From Bacteroidales bacterium UBA1077 (lineage in GTDB: Bacteria; Bacteroidota; Bacteroidia; Bacteroidales; UBA932): 24,409 nucleotides of DNA. The position numbers and the translations under genes are program-made. Location of the stretch: assembly GCA_002314195.1 (NCBI GenBank), contig DCCQ01000033.1, positions 1,399 to 25,807 of the forward strand, given 5' to 3'. Positions 1-7,213 of the stretch are shown here, one piece after another. Position 1 is the stretch's first letter; the number at the start of each line of letters is the position of its first letter. The notes beneath the pieces were generated by a model that worked only from the letters and a program-made list of their open reading frames with translations, did no database searches and had not been told where the DNA came from.

Positions 1-1
1 A

Positions 2-19
2 CAAATCAAAACAGCTTCT
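2..19. repeat. Terminal 18-bp word, inverted copy of the right window end
   Basis: CAAATCAAAACAGCTTCT at 2-19 is the exact reverse complement of the last 18 bases of the window (24392-24409). Read outward, both ends run into AGAAGCTGTTTTGATTTG. Beyond the 18 bp the match breaks down. The likeliest reading is that both ends enter copies of the same interspersed repeat, possibly the end of an insertion sequence, where an assembly stopped. No transposase is present, so the element itself is inferred. Confidence 0.6.
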
Positions 20-80
20 AAGAATCTTCTTGCGGATTTTGTGATGACGCAAAAAACAGCTGGCCAAAAACGGCCAGCCG
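20..80 (-). repeat. 61-bp repeat, left copy (terminator-containing)
   Basis: This stretch aligns without gaps to 3020-3080 with about 14 mismatches by hand comparison (roughly 77% identity). The shared part includes the AAGAATCTT..TTGCGGATTT flank, a six-base A run and the hairpin. The copies are direct repeats exactly 3000 bp apart and bracket the ATPase and Fic genes. Confidence 0.65.
51..79 (-). terminator. Intrinsic terminator, left copy
   Basis: On the minus strand a 7-bp perfect stem (GCTGGCC / GGCCAGC, plus-strand 59-65 and 72-78) is followed after two bases by TTTTTT (56-51). This is the classical intrinsic terminator layout for transcription leaving the Fic gene, although it lies about 260 bp beyond that stop codon. 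It is part of a 61-bp repeat shared with 3020-3080. Confidence 0.65.
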
Positions 81-342
81 TATAGGCGCGGACACAGGCC
101 TATGTAGAGGGGTGGCGTGGCCGTGGTTTGCATATTCATGTAGTACGATTAGCCAATGGCAAGGTCATTCCGTGCGACAAGCTCAGCGACCACGGGCTTG
201 GCTAAGCGGTTAGGTAGTCGCTTGTCCGGGGAAACGCTTGCTCGCTGGACTGGCAGCGAAATGTGTTTTGTCCGGTGTGGGTGGGGATTCACCGGACGAG
301 CCGGCACTAGTTTTGGAAAATCGGACAATGCATAAAATCTCA
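81..342. other. Intergenic stretch with a repeat remnant and a hairpin
   Basis: No gene is convincing in these 262 bases. They hold a palindromic repeat remnant at 170-195 and an 8-bp perfect stem, GTCCGGTG (270-277) with CACCGGAC (290-297), around a 12-base loop. That hairpin has no T run on either side, so it does not look like an intrinsic terminator. A short open frame on the minus strand here seems only to translate the repeat remnant. Confidence 0.4.
170..195. repeat. Palindromic interspersed repeat, copy 1
   Basis: The core CGACAAGCTCAGCGAC is bounded by a 5-bp inverted stem, CCGTG (170-174) and CACGG (191-195). The core resembles the loops of the copies at 4609-4628 and 8804-8838, while the stem differs. 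A conserved loop with a variable stem suggests a small dispersed repeat family. Confidence 0.5.
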
Positions 343-1356
343 TTAAGCGTTGACTTCCCAGTGTCCCCCTTTGTCTGGGCCGATGCGGCTGAGACGGCCG
401 GCAGCTTTCAGGTTGGCGAGATGTTTCTCTACGGCTTTCGGAGATATTCCTATTCTTCGGGCCAGAGTGGCCGCGGTGAGAGAACCGTCCTTAGACAGCA
501 TATTCAGGATTATCTCCCTACTTTTCGGCTTTTTCCCGTTGCGAGCGGAGTAGGTTGGCCTCTCCTCTTCCAACAGACCTGTGGATTGCAGATAGTTGTC
601 GATGTCCCTGCGGAGCACCTTTGCTGTGGTGCGGAACATAAAATCTCTGAATATATTCAAGTCTTCGCTCTCACGTGTGGCGATTAGTGATTTGATGTAA
701 TCCTCCTTGTCTTCCTTTAATATGATTGAAGGAATCAGGCCGAACTCAAACTGGAGTTGGTTCATCAGCAGACGTGCCATCCTGCCGTTCCCATCAGCCC
801 AAGGATGGATGGTAACCAACTCGAAATGAGCATCGAAACTTATTGAATATAACTGATTAAAATCCTTGCCCTTACTACCTCGCCTCGCTTCGTTGATCTG
901 ATCGCACAACTCGGCCAGTTTTGCGGGAACCTTGCTGTAATTCATGTAGGATTTGCCACCGAACCCTGCTGTGACGTTTAGCAGACGCAGTTGCCCCCTT
1001 GCGGAAGAGAAGTCTCCTAATGCGGTTTTGTACTCTTTCCCTGTGTTCTTCATCACCAAGGATGAAAGCTCTGTCAGCATTTCTATCGTTATCGGGGAAT
1101 GCGCTCTGGCATATTCAATTGACTTCTCATAGGCTGCCTTTAGGTCGAGATTCATGTTCTGTTCCTCAATGCTTTTGCCTTTGATGCTGATCCCTTGGTC
1201 GAACATGATCTGGTTCTCGACCTCTGTGATCGTTGAACCCTCTATCGCCGTGGAATGCGTGACAAGGGAGTACAGATAGAACTTATCGTAATCTATCTGT
1301 TTGTCGATGTCTAATCTCCGATATTCATAGATGATATTTTCAAGTTCATTCGCCAT
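343..1356 (-). CDS. Fic family protein (AMP-transferase) with C-terminal winged helix
   Basis: Predicted Fic enzyme of 337 residues; the family transfers AMP, or occasionally another phosphate-linked group, to hydroxyl side chains of target proteins. The catalytic motif HPWADGNGRMAR is complete at residues 184-195, with the general-base His184. An inhibitory-helix motif STAIEGS sits at 35-41, upstream of the Fic core. This is the N-terminal autoinhibited arrangement, in which the glutamate blocks ATP binding. Residues about 278-337 form a probable winged helix-turn-helix, suggesting DNA binding or autoregulation. The ATG at 1356 is preceded by AGGGAG at good spacing. It lies 119 bp downstream of the ATPase gene on the same strand. 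The target protein is unknown. Family assignment is secure; cellular role is not. Confidence 0.92.
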   Translation of the reverse strand: MANELENIIYEYRRLDIDKQIDYDKFYLYSLVTHSTAIEGSTITEVENQIMFDQGISIKGKSIEEQNMNLDLKAAYEKSIEYARAHSPITIEMLTELSSLVMKNTGKEYKTALGDFSSARGQLRLLNVTAGFGGKSYMNYSKVPAKLAELCDQINEARRGSKGKDFNQLYSISFDAHFELVTIHPWADGNGRMARLLMNQLQFEFGLIPSIILKEDKEDYIKSLIATRESEDLNIFRDFMFRTTAKVLRRDIDNYLQSTGLLEEERPTYSARNGKKPKSREIILNMLSKDGSLTAATLARRIGISPKAVEKHLANLKAAGRLSRIGPDKGGHWEVNA

Positions 1357-1360
1357 ATGT

Positions 1361-1420
1361 TTCTCCCTGCTTTTTCTGCGAATATAGCGATTTTCTCCCT
1401 ATTGTTATGCTTTTCTCCCT
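1361..1420 (-). promoter_or_regulatory. Three direct AGGGAGAA repeats ahead of the Fic gene
   Basis: On the minus strand AGGGAGAA occurs three times (plus-strand TTCTCCCT at 1361-1368, 1393-1400, 1413-1420). The copy nearest the gene doubles as the likely ribosome-binding site. A -7-like TATATTCG (plus-strand 1379-1386) lies between the first two copies. The arrangement suggests a regulator-binding array, and the winged helix of the Fic protein is an obvious but untested candidate. Confidence 0.4.
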
Positions 1421-1475
1421 ACTTTTTGGTTTGATGACAACAACATATAGTCTGTAGTCAAGTCGCCAAGGCCAG

Positions 1476-2897
1476 TTATTCGAAGAGACAGTCCATCGTG
1501 AGGTCATTCTGGACAATGTTCCAATATTTGTTATGGGAGACTCCAAATGTGGTTATGAAGGCGAGGTGCAATGCCTTTCGGGTGCCGGACACTGTTCTGA
1601 ACACCGATAGCTTTGATTCAAGCGCTTTGGCGTAAGAACCTTCTATTACAAAAATGTCTTTTGAATATTTCATCTCACAGACCGTGACCACATTGTCTCC
1701 TCTGTCAATCAGAAGGTCGATCTGCGCTCCGGCGTGTGTTTCTGTCTGCGATGTCCTCCAGGAAGCCACGTTAGACAGGATCCCGGATATTCCCAACTCT
1801 TTTTTGATTTGCGGAATATGCTGGAGGCAAACCCTTTCGAACGCCAGCCCCGCCCAAGTGTTGTGCTCGCTTGTCAGGTAAGTGTGCGACCAATAGTTCT
1901 CATCTGCGAACCTATCCTTGAGGATACAATGGTAGTAGAACAATGTGTAATTGTCTATCAATTGATAGACAGCGTCCTTCTCCTTCTTGCCAAATGACGT
2001 GTAACGTCTGATGAAACCGCATTCCTCAAGATCCTCCAGAATGGCCTTGAATGTGCCGCCGTCCTCGATTCCTGTCTTTGTCAGAATTTCCTGACGAGTC
2101 AATCCGGCTTTCTTACCGTTAAGAGACTCAATTACTTTGATGAATTTTTCCGGTCTGTTGAAAAGCACCTGATACAGAGACCCGAACTCATCTTTCAGTT
2201 TGGCGTTTTCCGCAAAGAACAACTCGTCCACATTCTGAGCCACACTCAGCTCCCGCCTGAGAAAACTCCAATAATAAGGGATTCCTCCCAGAATCATGTA
2301 CATCTCCAACACGTCCTTACGAGCCATTGAAAGCCCGGCTGCGGATGCGTACTGCTCACATTCTGATAACGTGAAAGGTGCGACTTTGATCTTTTCGGTG
2401 ATCCTGCCTCGAAGGCCGTCCTTGTTTTTCAAAATCTTTTTTGTAATCCAAGATGTGGCACTTCCGCACACAATCAACACGATGTCTTTCTGTGGCCTTG
2501 CCGTGGCCCACCCATTCCAGAAGTGCTCCAAGGCACTGACCATTTTAGACTTGGGAGTGTCCATCCATGGAAGCTCATCAATGAATATCACCTTTTTGCC
2601 GGCAGGTGCGGATTCTATCAACAGTTTAAGTTTATCGAATGCCTCAAACCAGGTTTTGGGAACGGAACACTGACCTAATCCGGCATTCCTGAGGGAATCC
2701 CTGAATGCTGTAAGTTGATTTCTCAAGTCACCTTTGGCGACACCGGTATGCTGGAACGTAAACTGATAGTTGAATGCCTCGCGGATCATATATGTTTTGC
2801 CTACACGCCGTCTGCCATAGACAGCGCAAAACTGAGAATCGTTCTTTTCCAACAGCCCCCAAAGGGTGCGGCATTCCTTTTTACGTCCGATAATCAT
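1476..2897 (-). CDS. ATP-binding protein, PF01637/DUF234 type (AAA ATPase plus PD-(D/E)xK-like domain)
   Basis: A 473-residue protein of the prokaryotic ATPase family, common in archaea and Bacteroidetes and with no settled function. The N-terminal P-loop is GRRRVGKT (28-35), Walker B is VIFIDE (103-108), a sensor-like segment VCGSATSW follows at 143-150, and GLRGR at 161-165 may carry an arginine finger. A winged-helix-like middle region is plausible at about 255-300. The C-terminus looks like the DUF234 nuclease-fold domain, with candidate residues Glu354, Asp394, Glu408 and Lys410 (EMK). That signature hints at DNA binding or cleavage, but activity cannot be inferred. It starts at ATG 2897, without a clear Shine-Dalgarno site, behind a perfect TATATTTG -7 element. 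Base composition looks less GC-rich than the housekeeping genes to the right. Confidence 0.88.
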   Translation of the reverse strand: MIIGRKKECRTLWGLLEKNDSQFCAVYGRRRVGKTYMIREAFNYQFTFQHTGVAKGDLRNQLTAFRDSLRNAGLGQCSVPKTWFEAFDKLKLLIESAPAGKKVIFIDELPWMDTPKSKMVSALEHFWNGWATARPQKDIVLIVCGSATSWITKKILKNKDGLRGRITEKIKVAPFTLSECEQYASAAGLSMARKDVLEMYMILGGIPYYWSFLRRELSVAQNVDELFFAENAKLKDEFGSLYQVLFNRPEKFIKVIESLNGKKAGLTRQEILTKTGIEDGGTFKAILEDLEECGFIRRYTSFGKKEKDAVYQLIDNYTLFYYHCILKDRFADENYWSHTYLTSEHNTWAGLAFERVCLQHIPQIKKELGISGILSNVASWRTSQTETHAGAQIDLLIDRGDNVVTVCEMKYSKDIFVIEGSYAKALESKLSVFRTVSGTRKALHLAFITTFGVSHNKYWNIVQNDLTMDCLFE

Positions 2898-2914
2898 AAT
2901 CGCTAAAAATGTAG

Positions 2915-2985
2915 TTTCCGCTGCAAATATAATAAAAATATGCCTATAGTCAGCGGAATCTTGTAGATTTTACCCACATTCCGCT
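2915..2985. promoter_or_regulatory. Candidate operator: repeated AGCGGAA sites
   Basis: AGCGGAAT at 2952-2959 is perfectly inverted at 2978-2985 (ATTCCGCT), with an 18-base spacer. A third AGCGGAA-type site (minus strand) occurs at 2915-2922, beside the -7 element. Three related sites around one promoter fit a repressor-binding region for the ATPase-Fic unit. The regulator is unknown. Confidence 0.35.
2924..2931 (-). promoter_or_regulatory. Bacteroidetes -7 element for the ATPase gene
   Basis: TATATTTG on the minus strand matches the TAnnTTTG consensus and lies about 27 bases upstream of the ATG. No convincing -33 TTTG was found at the usual distance. Confidence 0.5.
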
Positions 2986-3019
2986 AGATATGGCGATACT
3001 TTTGGCCTATTGCATATTG

Positions 3020-3080
3020 AAGAATCTTTTTGCGGATTTCGGGGTGAATCAAAAAATGGCTGACCGGGAACGGCCAACCG
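3020..3080 (-). repeat. 61-bp repeat, right copy (terminator-containing)
   Basis: Ungapped counterpart of 20-80, about 77% identical by hand comparison. It lies just beyond the stop codon of the MFS transporter, which suggests the terminator natively belongs there. The left copy may then have arisen by duplication or by insertion of the ATPase-Fic islet. Confidence 0.65.
3051..3079 (-). terminator. Intrinsic terminator of the MFS transporter gene
   Basis: On the minus strand a 9-pair stem, GGTTGGCCG with CGGTCAGCC, encloses a 4-base loop and is followed by a six-T run (3056-3051). Two pairs are G-U in minus-strand RNA but would be A-C mismatches on the plus strand. The hairpin is therefore built to work on the minus strand, about 28 bp after the transporter stop. 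Confidence 0.75.
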
Positions 3081-3106
3081 TTGTCATATTCATTGAAGAG
3101 TGAATG

Positions 3107-4510
3107 CTACTTGCGCTGAGCCTCGTAGTCGGCCTTGACTTGCTCAAGGAGCTTGTCGGCTTTGGCGTAGCCGTCAGCGGGGGCTTTCCAGATGATGGCG
3201 AATAGGATCACTCCGACGATGCCGAGGGCTATGGCAACCTCGAAGACAGAGTTCCAGCCGAATTTGTCAGCAAGGGCTCCGAAGACGAGACCGGAGATGG
3301 CGGTGCTGGCGTAGCCGAGGATGCCGGCCATTCCGTTGGCGGAGGAGGCGACACGCTTGGTGGCCTGGTTGGACAGGCATATTCCTATAAGGGCCTGAGG
3401 CATGTAGATGAAGAAGCTGGCCATTATGATCAGGGCCACTGACAGGCCTCCCATCTCCTTAGGAGTGAGCCAGAAGAGGATGAAGCAGGCTGTGGCACTG
3501 GCGAGGCCGATGAGGCAGGTCCTGTGGGCCTTGCTGCCGAAGAACTTGTCCGTTGCCCAGCCGGCCAGAAGGGTTCCGACGATGCCGAGCACCTCGGTGA
3601 CGCCAACTACTGTCGAGGCGGTCTGGATGCTGAGGCCTCTGTCCTGCGTAAGGAAGGTCGCGCCCCAGTCCAGGATGGTGAAACGGATAATGTAGATGAA
3701 GAAGTTGGACGTGGCGAGAATCCAGACGATAGGGTTCTTGAACACCATCTCCTTGACGAATCTCTTGTAGGCGAAATCGGTGAACTCCTTAGGCTCTGTG
3801 ATGACTTCCTTCACCGGGGCGTTGTCGTCAATCTCCTCAGGATCAGGCAGACCGACAGAGGCCGGGGTGTCCTTGAGACCGAAGAGAACCAGAACGGCTC
3901 CGGCGATGGCCAGGAGCGCCGGCACGAAGAAGCACCACTGCCAGGCAGAATAGGAGAAGTGGTTCAAAATGAAGGTTCCGCAGAGGAACGCCACGAGGCT
4001 GGCACCGATGGAGTGCGAACTGTTCCAGATGGCCTGTTTGGTGGCAAGCTCGGAAGGCTTGATCCAGTGGGCCATAAGGCTTCCGCATGGAGGAAATCCC
4101 ATCCCCTGGGTGTAACCGTTTATCAGCCAAAGGCTTCCTATGAAAGCGACCATTCCCATTGTGGCCTTGCCCTCCCCGTCCATGAAGTTGAACAGGCCGT
4201 TCATCTCAGGACTGAGACCTATGAATATATTCACGAGCGCGGAGAGGAAAAGTCCCGCCGCCATCATCTTCTTGCGGCTGACGCGGTCGGCGATGAAGCC
4301 GTTGATGAACCTTGAGAGGCCGTAGATGATTCCGTGAAGCGTCAGGAACAGGCCAAGCTTGACCTTGCTGATTCCAAGTTCTGCCTCAAGGGCCGGCATT
4401 GTGATGCTGAAGTTCTTCCTTACGAAATAGAATAGGGCGTAGCCGATCATCAGGATGATGAGGGTTCTCCACTGCCAGTAGTTGTACTTTTTCTTGATTG
4501 ATTGATCCAT
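3107..4510 (-). CDS. MFS transporter, organophosphate:phosphate antiporter (GlpT/UhpT-like) family
   Basis: A 467-residue inner-membrane protein with about 12 hydrophobic segments. The N-terminal YALFYFVRKNFSITMPAL resembles the GlpT/UhpT opening segment, including the arginine used for phosphate binding. NGYTQGMGFPPCG and the WNSSHSIGASL stretch match other hallmarks of the family. Family members exchange glycerol 3-phosphate, hexose 6-phosphates or phosphoglycerate for inorganic phosphate; the exact substrate cannot be read here. A HAD-IIA phosphatase gene starts divergently about 140 bp away, so uptake and dephosphorylation of the same phosphate ester is possible but inferred. It ends with TAG, and a terminator follows at 3079-3051. 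Confidence 0.85.
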   Translation of the reverse strand: MDQSIKKKYNYWQWRTLIILMIGYALFYFVRKNFSITMPALEAELGISKVKLGLFLTLHGIIYGLSRFINGFIADRVSRKKMMAAGLFLSALVNIFIGLSPEMNGLFNFMDGEGKATMGMVAFIGSLWLINGYTQGMGFPPCGSLMAHWIKPSELATKQAIWNSSHSIGASLVAFLCGTFILNHFSYSAWQWCFFVPALLAIAGAVLVLFGLKDTPASVGLPDPEEIDDNAPVKEVITEPKEFTDFAYKRFVKEMVFKNPIVWILATSNFFIYIIRFTILDWGATFLTQDRGLSIQTASTVVGVTEVLGIVGTLLAGWATDKFFGSKAHRTCLIGLASATACFILFWLTPKEMGGLSVALIIMASFFIYMPQALIGICLSNQATKRVASSANGMAGILGYASTAISGLVFGALADKFGWNSVFEVAIALGIVGVILFAIIWKAPADGYAKADKLLEQVKADYEAQRK

Positions 4511-4537
4511 TCCTTAGTGTGTTAAAAACGGGGAACA

Positions 4538-4545
4538 CAAAGATA
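4538..4545 (-). promoter_or_regulatory. -7 element for the MFS transporter gene
   Basis: TATCTTTG on the minus strand fits TAnnTTTG and lies about 27 bases upstream of the transporter ATG at 4510. It faces away from the plus-strand promoter at 4577. Confidence 0.5.
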
Positions 4546-4554
4546 CAAAAAACG

Positions 4555-4576
4555 GCAATCTTAATTAAGAAATTGC
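4555..4576. promoter_or_regulatory. Palindrome between divergent promoters
   Basis: The perfect 10-bp palindrome CTTAATTAAG (4560-4569) is flanked by GCAAT (4555-4559) and ATTGC (4572-4576), offset by two bases. It sits between the two opposing -7 elements, so a factor bound here could control both the transporter and the phosphatase gene. Confidence 0.4.
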
Positions 4577-4584
4577 TATTTTTG
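4577..4584 (+). promoter_or_regulatory. -7 element for the HAD phosphatase gene
   Basis: TATTTTTG fits TAnnTTTG. The surrounding CTATTTTTGTAAAAT recurs exactly at 23940-23954, ahead of the DUF4293 gene. The 5' leader would be about 60 bases and contains the repeat copy at 4609-4628. Confidence 0.5.
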
Positions 4585-4608
4585 TAAAATTTGAATATTT
4601 ACGGTCCT

Positions 4609-4628
4609 TTCGACAGACTCAGAAACCG
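4609..4628. repeat. Interspersed repeat, copy 2 (degenerate)
   Basis: TTCGACAGACTCAGAAACCG differs at three positions from the corresponding TTCGACAGGCTCAGTGACCG in the copy at 8804-8838. The right arm of the palindrome is lost. It lies in the untranslated leader of the HAD gene. Confidence 0.45.
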
Positions 4629-4648
4629 AACAATAAAGATAAAGGAAT

Positions 4649-5539
4649 ATGACAGAAAACTATAACAAGTCTCTCACACCAGAGCAGAAGGCCAAGCTTC
4701 GCCGGATCAAGCATCTGGCCCTGGATATGGACGGCACCATCTATATGGAGAACAACATCTTCCCATTCACTGTTGAGGTGCTCGACACGATGAAAAGGAA
4801 CGGGGTGGGATATTCATTCCTCACCAATAATCCGACAAAATCTGTGGAGGATTACCTCAAGAAACTCGCCGGAATGGGGATTCCCGCCGATGAGGGTAAC
4901 ATGTACACGACCCCGATCGCCACGATAGACTACATCAAGAAGAATTTCCCTAACGTGAGGAAACTCTTCATGTTGGGCACTCCGAGCATGATCGGTCAGT
5001 TTGAGAAAGCCGGGTTCATTTCCTGCGCCGACGATCCCGATGACGTTCCTGATATGCTGATCGTGGCCTTCGACACCACGCTGGTATATTCACGCCTCTG
5101 CCGCGCGACCTGGTGGGCTAAGCAGGGCATTCCGTATATGGCGACCAACCCGGATTGGGTCTGCCCGACCGATGCAAGGACCATCCTGGTGGACTGCGGC
5201 TCGCTGCAGAAGTGCATTGAGGCGGCTTCCGGCAGAAGACCAGACAAAGTGATGGGCAAGCCGGATCCTACGATGCTCGACGGCATCCGTGACCGTAACG
5301 GCTTGAAGGCCGATGAGATTGCTATGGTCGGCGACAGGATCTACACTGACATCGCGATGGGACACAACGCCGGAGCCGTCAGCGTGCTGGTGCTTTCCGG
5401 TGAGACGACACTTGAGACGGCATTGAAGGTTGCCGAGGATGCTCGTGTGAACTCTCATCCGGAGCACTACCCGGCTGACTTCATCGTCCGCGACCTCAAG
5501 GAACTCGGCGACCTGATTCTTGAGAGCCACAAAGACTGA
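4649..5539 (+). CDS. HAD-IIA family phosphatase (NagD/phosphoglycolate-phosphatase-like)
   Basis: A 296-residue cytoplasmic hydrolase. Motif I is DMDGT with Asp26 as nucleophile and Asp28 as acid/base; motif II is LTNN (58-61); Lys204 is in GKPDP; the acidic motif GDRIYTD lies at 228-234 (Asp229, Asp234). The large region between motifs II and III fits the type IIA cap of NagD, AraL and phosphoglycolate phosphatases, which remove phosphate from small metabolites. The substrate cannot be inferred, though the divergent organophosphate transporter suggests a sugar or glycerol phosphate. The ATG is preceded by AAAGGA. A small alpha/beta hydrolase gene follows after 21 bp. Confidence 0.88.
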   Translation: MTENYNKSLTPEQKAKLRRIKHLALDMDGTIYMENNIFPFTVEVLDTMKRNGVGYSFLTNNPTKSVEDYLKKLAGMGIPADEGNMYTTPIATIDYIKKNFPNVRKLFMLGTPSMIGQFEKAGFISCADDPDDVPDMLIVAFDTTLVYSRLCRATWWAKQGIPYMATNPDWVCPTDARTILVDCGSLQKCIEAASGRRPDKVMGKPDPTMLDGIRDRNGLKADEIAMVGDRIYTDIAMGHNAGAVSVLVLSGETTLETALKVAEDARVNSHPEHYPADFIVRDLKELGDLILESHKD

Positions 5540-5560
5540 TCCCTGGAATCCAGCTTACCG

Positions 5561-6130
5561 ATGAAAGTCCTTTTCATCCACGGACTTGCCTCCTCCGGAG
5601 CCTACAAGATGGCGTCCTCCCTGCGGATTCTTATGAAGGGAAGCGAGGTCATCGCCCCTGATGTTCCCATCGGCCCACAGGAGGCTCTGGATCTTCTTGA
5701 AGGGATATGCCGGGACGAGCGTCCTGAGCTCGTCGTGGGTCTGTCCCTCGGCGGATTCTGGGCGCAGAAACTCCGTGGCTACCGAAAAATCCTCGTCAAC
5801 CCTGACTTCCACATCTCCCGGCTTCTCCGCACAATGATAGGGGAGCGTGAATATCTTTCCCCGCGCTGCGACGGAGCGTTGACGTTCACCGTCACCGATG
5901 CGATGTGTGATGAATATGCCCGTTTGGAAGCCGCTGAGTTTGACGGACTTTCTCCCGATGAAATCGCCTTGACGACCGGCATGTTCGCAGACCGTGACGA
6001 GATGGTGAACTGCAAAGACGAGTTCGAAAGATTTTACCCCGGCAGGACTCGTTCCTACCCTGGAACCCACCTCCCGAATTACCCTGAAATAAAGAAATAT
6101 ATCCTGCCGGTAATCGAATGCGGCCTATAG
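5561..6130 (+). CDS. YqiA/YcfP-like alpha/beta hydrolase
   Basis: A 189-residue small alpha/beta hydrolase resembling the UPF0227 (YqiA/YcfP) esterase family. It opens with the strand and oxyanion-hole stretch VLFIHGLASSG (3-13). The nucleophile elbow GLSLGG places Ser62 as catalytic serine. Asp144 (or Asp146) and His170 (PGTHLPNY) are the likely triad partners. Length fits the family. The natural substrate is not known; short-chain esterase activity is reported for YqiA. It lies 21 bp after the HAD gene and 42 bp before lplA, so co-transcription is probable. No signal peptide is seen, so it is probably cytoplasmic. Confidence 0.8.
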   Translation: MKVLFIHGLASSGAYKMASSLRILMKGSEVIAPDVPIGPQEALDLLEGICRDERPELVVGLSLGGFWAQKLRGYRKILVNPDFHISRLLRTMIGEREYLSPRCDGALTFTVTDAMCDEYARLEAAEFDGLSPDEIALTTGMFADRDEMVNCKDEFERFYPGRTRSYPGTHLPNYPEIKKYILPVIECGL

Positions 6131-6172
6131 ACTTGTCTGTCTCTGTACCTGGATGACTATAATTAATGTACA

Positions 6173-7138
6173 ATGAAGTATCTGATCAACAACTCCACCG
6201 ACCCATATTTCAACCTCGCGTTTGATGAATATTGCCTTGAGAACATCCCGTCCGAGGAACCGTACTTCTTCCTCTGGAGAAACCGCCCGGCCGTGATCAT
6301 CGGCCTGAACCAGAACGCCTACAGCGAGGTGAATCTGGACTATCTCAATTCGCACGGAATCACGTTGGCCCGTCGCGTGACCGGTGGCGGAGCCGTCTAT
6401 CACGACCTCCAGAACATGAACTACACGATCATCGGCAAGAACCCGTCCCCGCAACCCATGGTGGACGCCCTGCGTCAGTTGGGCGTTCCGGCTGAACTGA
6501 CAGGCCGCAACGACATATTCGTGGAAGGAAGAAAGGTTTCCGGCTACGCCCGCCGCGTCTCCCACAATCAGGAGATCATCCACGGCACGCTGTTGTACGA
6601 CGTTGATCTTGACACCCTTGTCAAAGTCCTCGACACTCCGACCTCAAAGATGCAGGCAAAAGGAATATCCTCGGTCAAGAGCCGTGTGGCGAACCTGAAG
6701 GAGTACCTCCCTCAGTTTAAGTCTCTGGACGAGCTTCAGGCCAAACTTCAGGAAATCCTTTCCGCCGGAGACGGCCAGATGCCACTCTCGGACGAGCAGA
6801 TCGCCGAGGTCCGCAAGCAGGCAGGCGAGAAGTTCTCCACATGGGATTTCATCTACGGCCACTCGCACGAAGCCGATTTCCACTGCAAGGCCAAACTCTC
6901 CTGCGGCACCGTCGAGGCCAATCTCCGTGTGGACCACGGCCTCATCACCCGTCTTGACTTCACAGGTGATTTCCTCTTCGACACCCCCGCTGATGTGTTG
7001 GCAGCCAGGATGATAGGCCTCCGTTACGACCCCGCTGACGTAAAGTCCTTCCTCGCCACCCAGCCCGTAGCCACCTATTTCCGTGGCGCCACCGCAGACG
7101 AGCTCGCAAGCCTCCTCTTCAAACCGACCACCGAGTAA
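6173..7138 (+). CDS. lplA: Lipoate-protein ligase A
   Basis: A 321-residue enzyme that activates lipoate with ATP and attaches it to lysines of lipoyl domains in 2-oxoacid dehydrogenases and GcvH. The LplA core is clear: RRVTGGGAVYHD at 67-78 (lipoyl-AMP binding loop), NYTII following, and KVSG at 121-124 with the conserved lysine contacting lipoyl-AMP. A C-terminal accessory domain is present (about 245-321), so this looks like the complete ligase and not an LplJ-type short form or a LipB transferase. It is the last gene of the plus-strand run; a 1.1-kb gene-poor region follows. The ribosome-binding site is weak, as usual in this group. Confidence 0.92.
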   Translation: MKYLINNSTDPYFNLAFDEYCLENIPSEEPYFFLWRNRPAVIIGLNQNAYSEVNLDYLNSHGITLARRVTGGGAVYHDLQNMNYTIIGKNPSPQPMVDALRQLGVPAELTGRNDIFVEGRKVSGYARRVSHNQEIIHGTLLYDVDLDTLVKVLDTPTSKMQAKGISSVKSRVANLKEYLPQFKSLDELQAKLQEILSAGDGQMPLSDEQIAEVRKQAGEKFSTWDFIYGHSHEADFHCKAKLSCGTVEANLRVDHGLITRLDFTGDFLFDTPADVLAARMIGLRYDPADVKSFLATQPVATYFRGATADELASLLFKPTTE

Positions 7139-7176
7139 CCGTGGAGTCAAAGGCTTTAATAATGAGTGGAATCAAT

Positions 7177-7213
7177 GAACCTTCTCCCACCTCGAAACGA
7201 TAGGAGAAGGTTC
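7177..7213. other. 11-bp perfect hairpin after lplA
   Basis: GAACCTTCTCC (7177-7187) pairs perfectly with GGAGAAGGTTC (7203-7213) across a 15-base loop. The following plus-strand TTCTATTTAC is only weakly T-rich, so termination of the lplA transcript is possible but not convincing. The right arm overlaps the first unit of the tandem repeat. Confidence 0.4.

Noticed and set aside
270..297. GTCCGGTG/CACCGGAC hairpin as a terminator
   Set aside because: No T run follows on either strand; recorded only as a hairpin.
149..343. 64-codon open frame on the minus strand after the Fic gene
   Set aside because: Its C-terminal part is a translation of the palindromic repeat at 170-195, and it has no recognisable domain or ribosome site.
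3524..4315. Long 263-codon open frame on the plus strand opposite the MFS gene
   Set aside because: It is antisense to a clear 12-segment transporter and its sequence is an acidic/arginine-rich shadow typical of GC-rich coding DNA.
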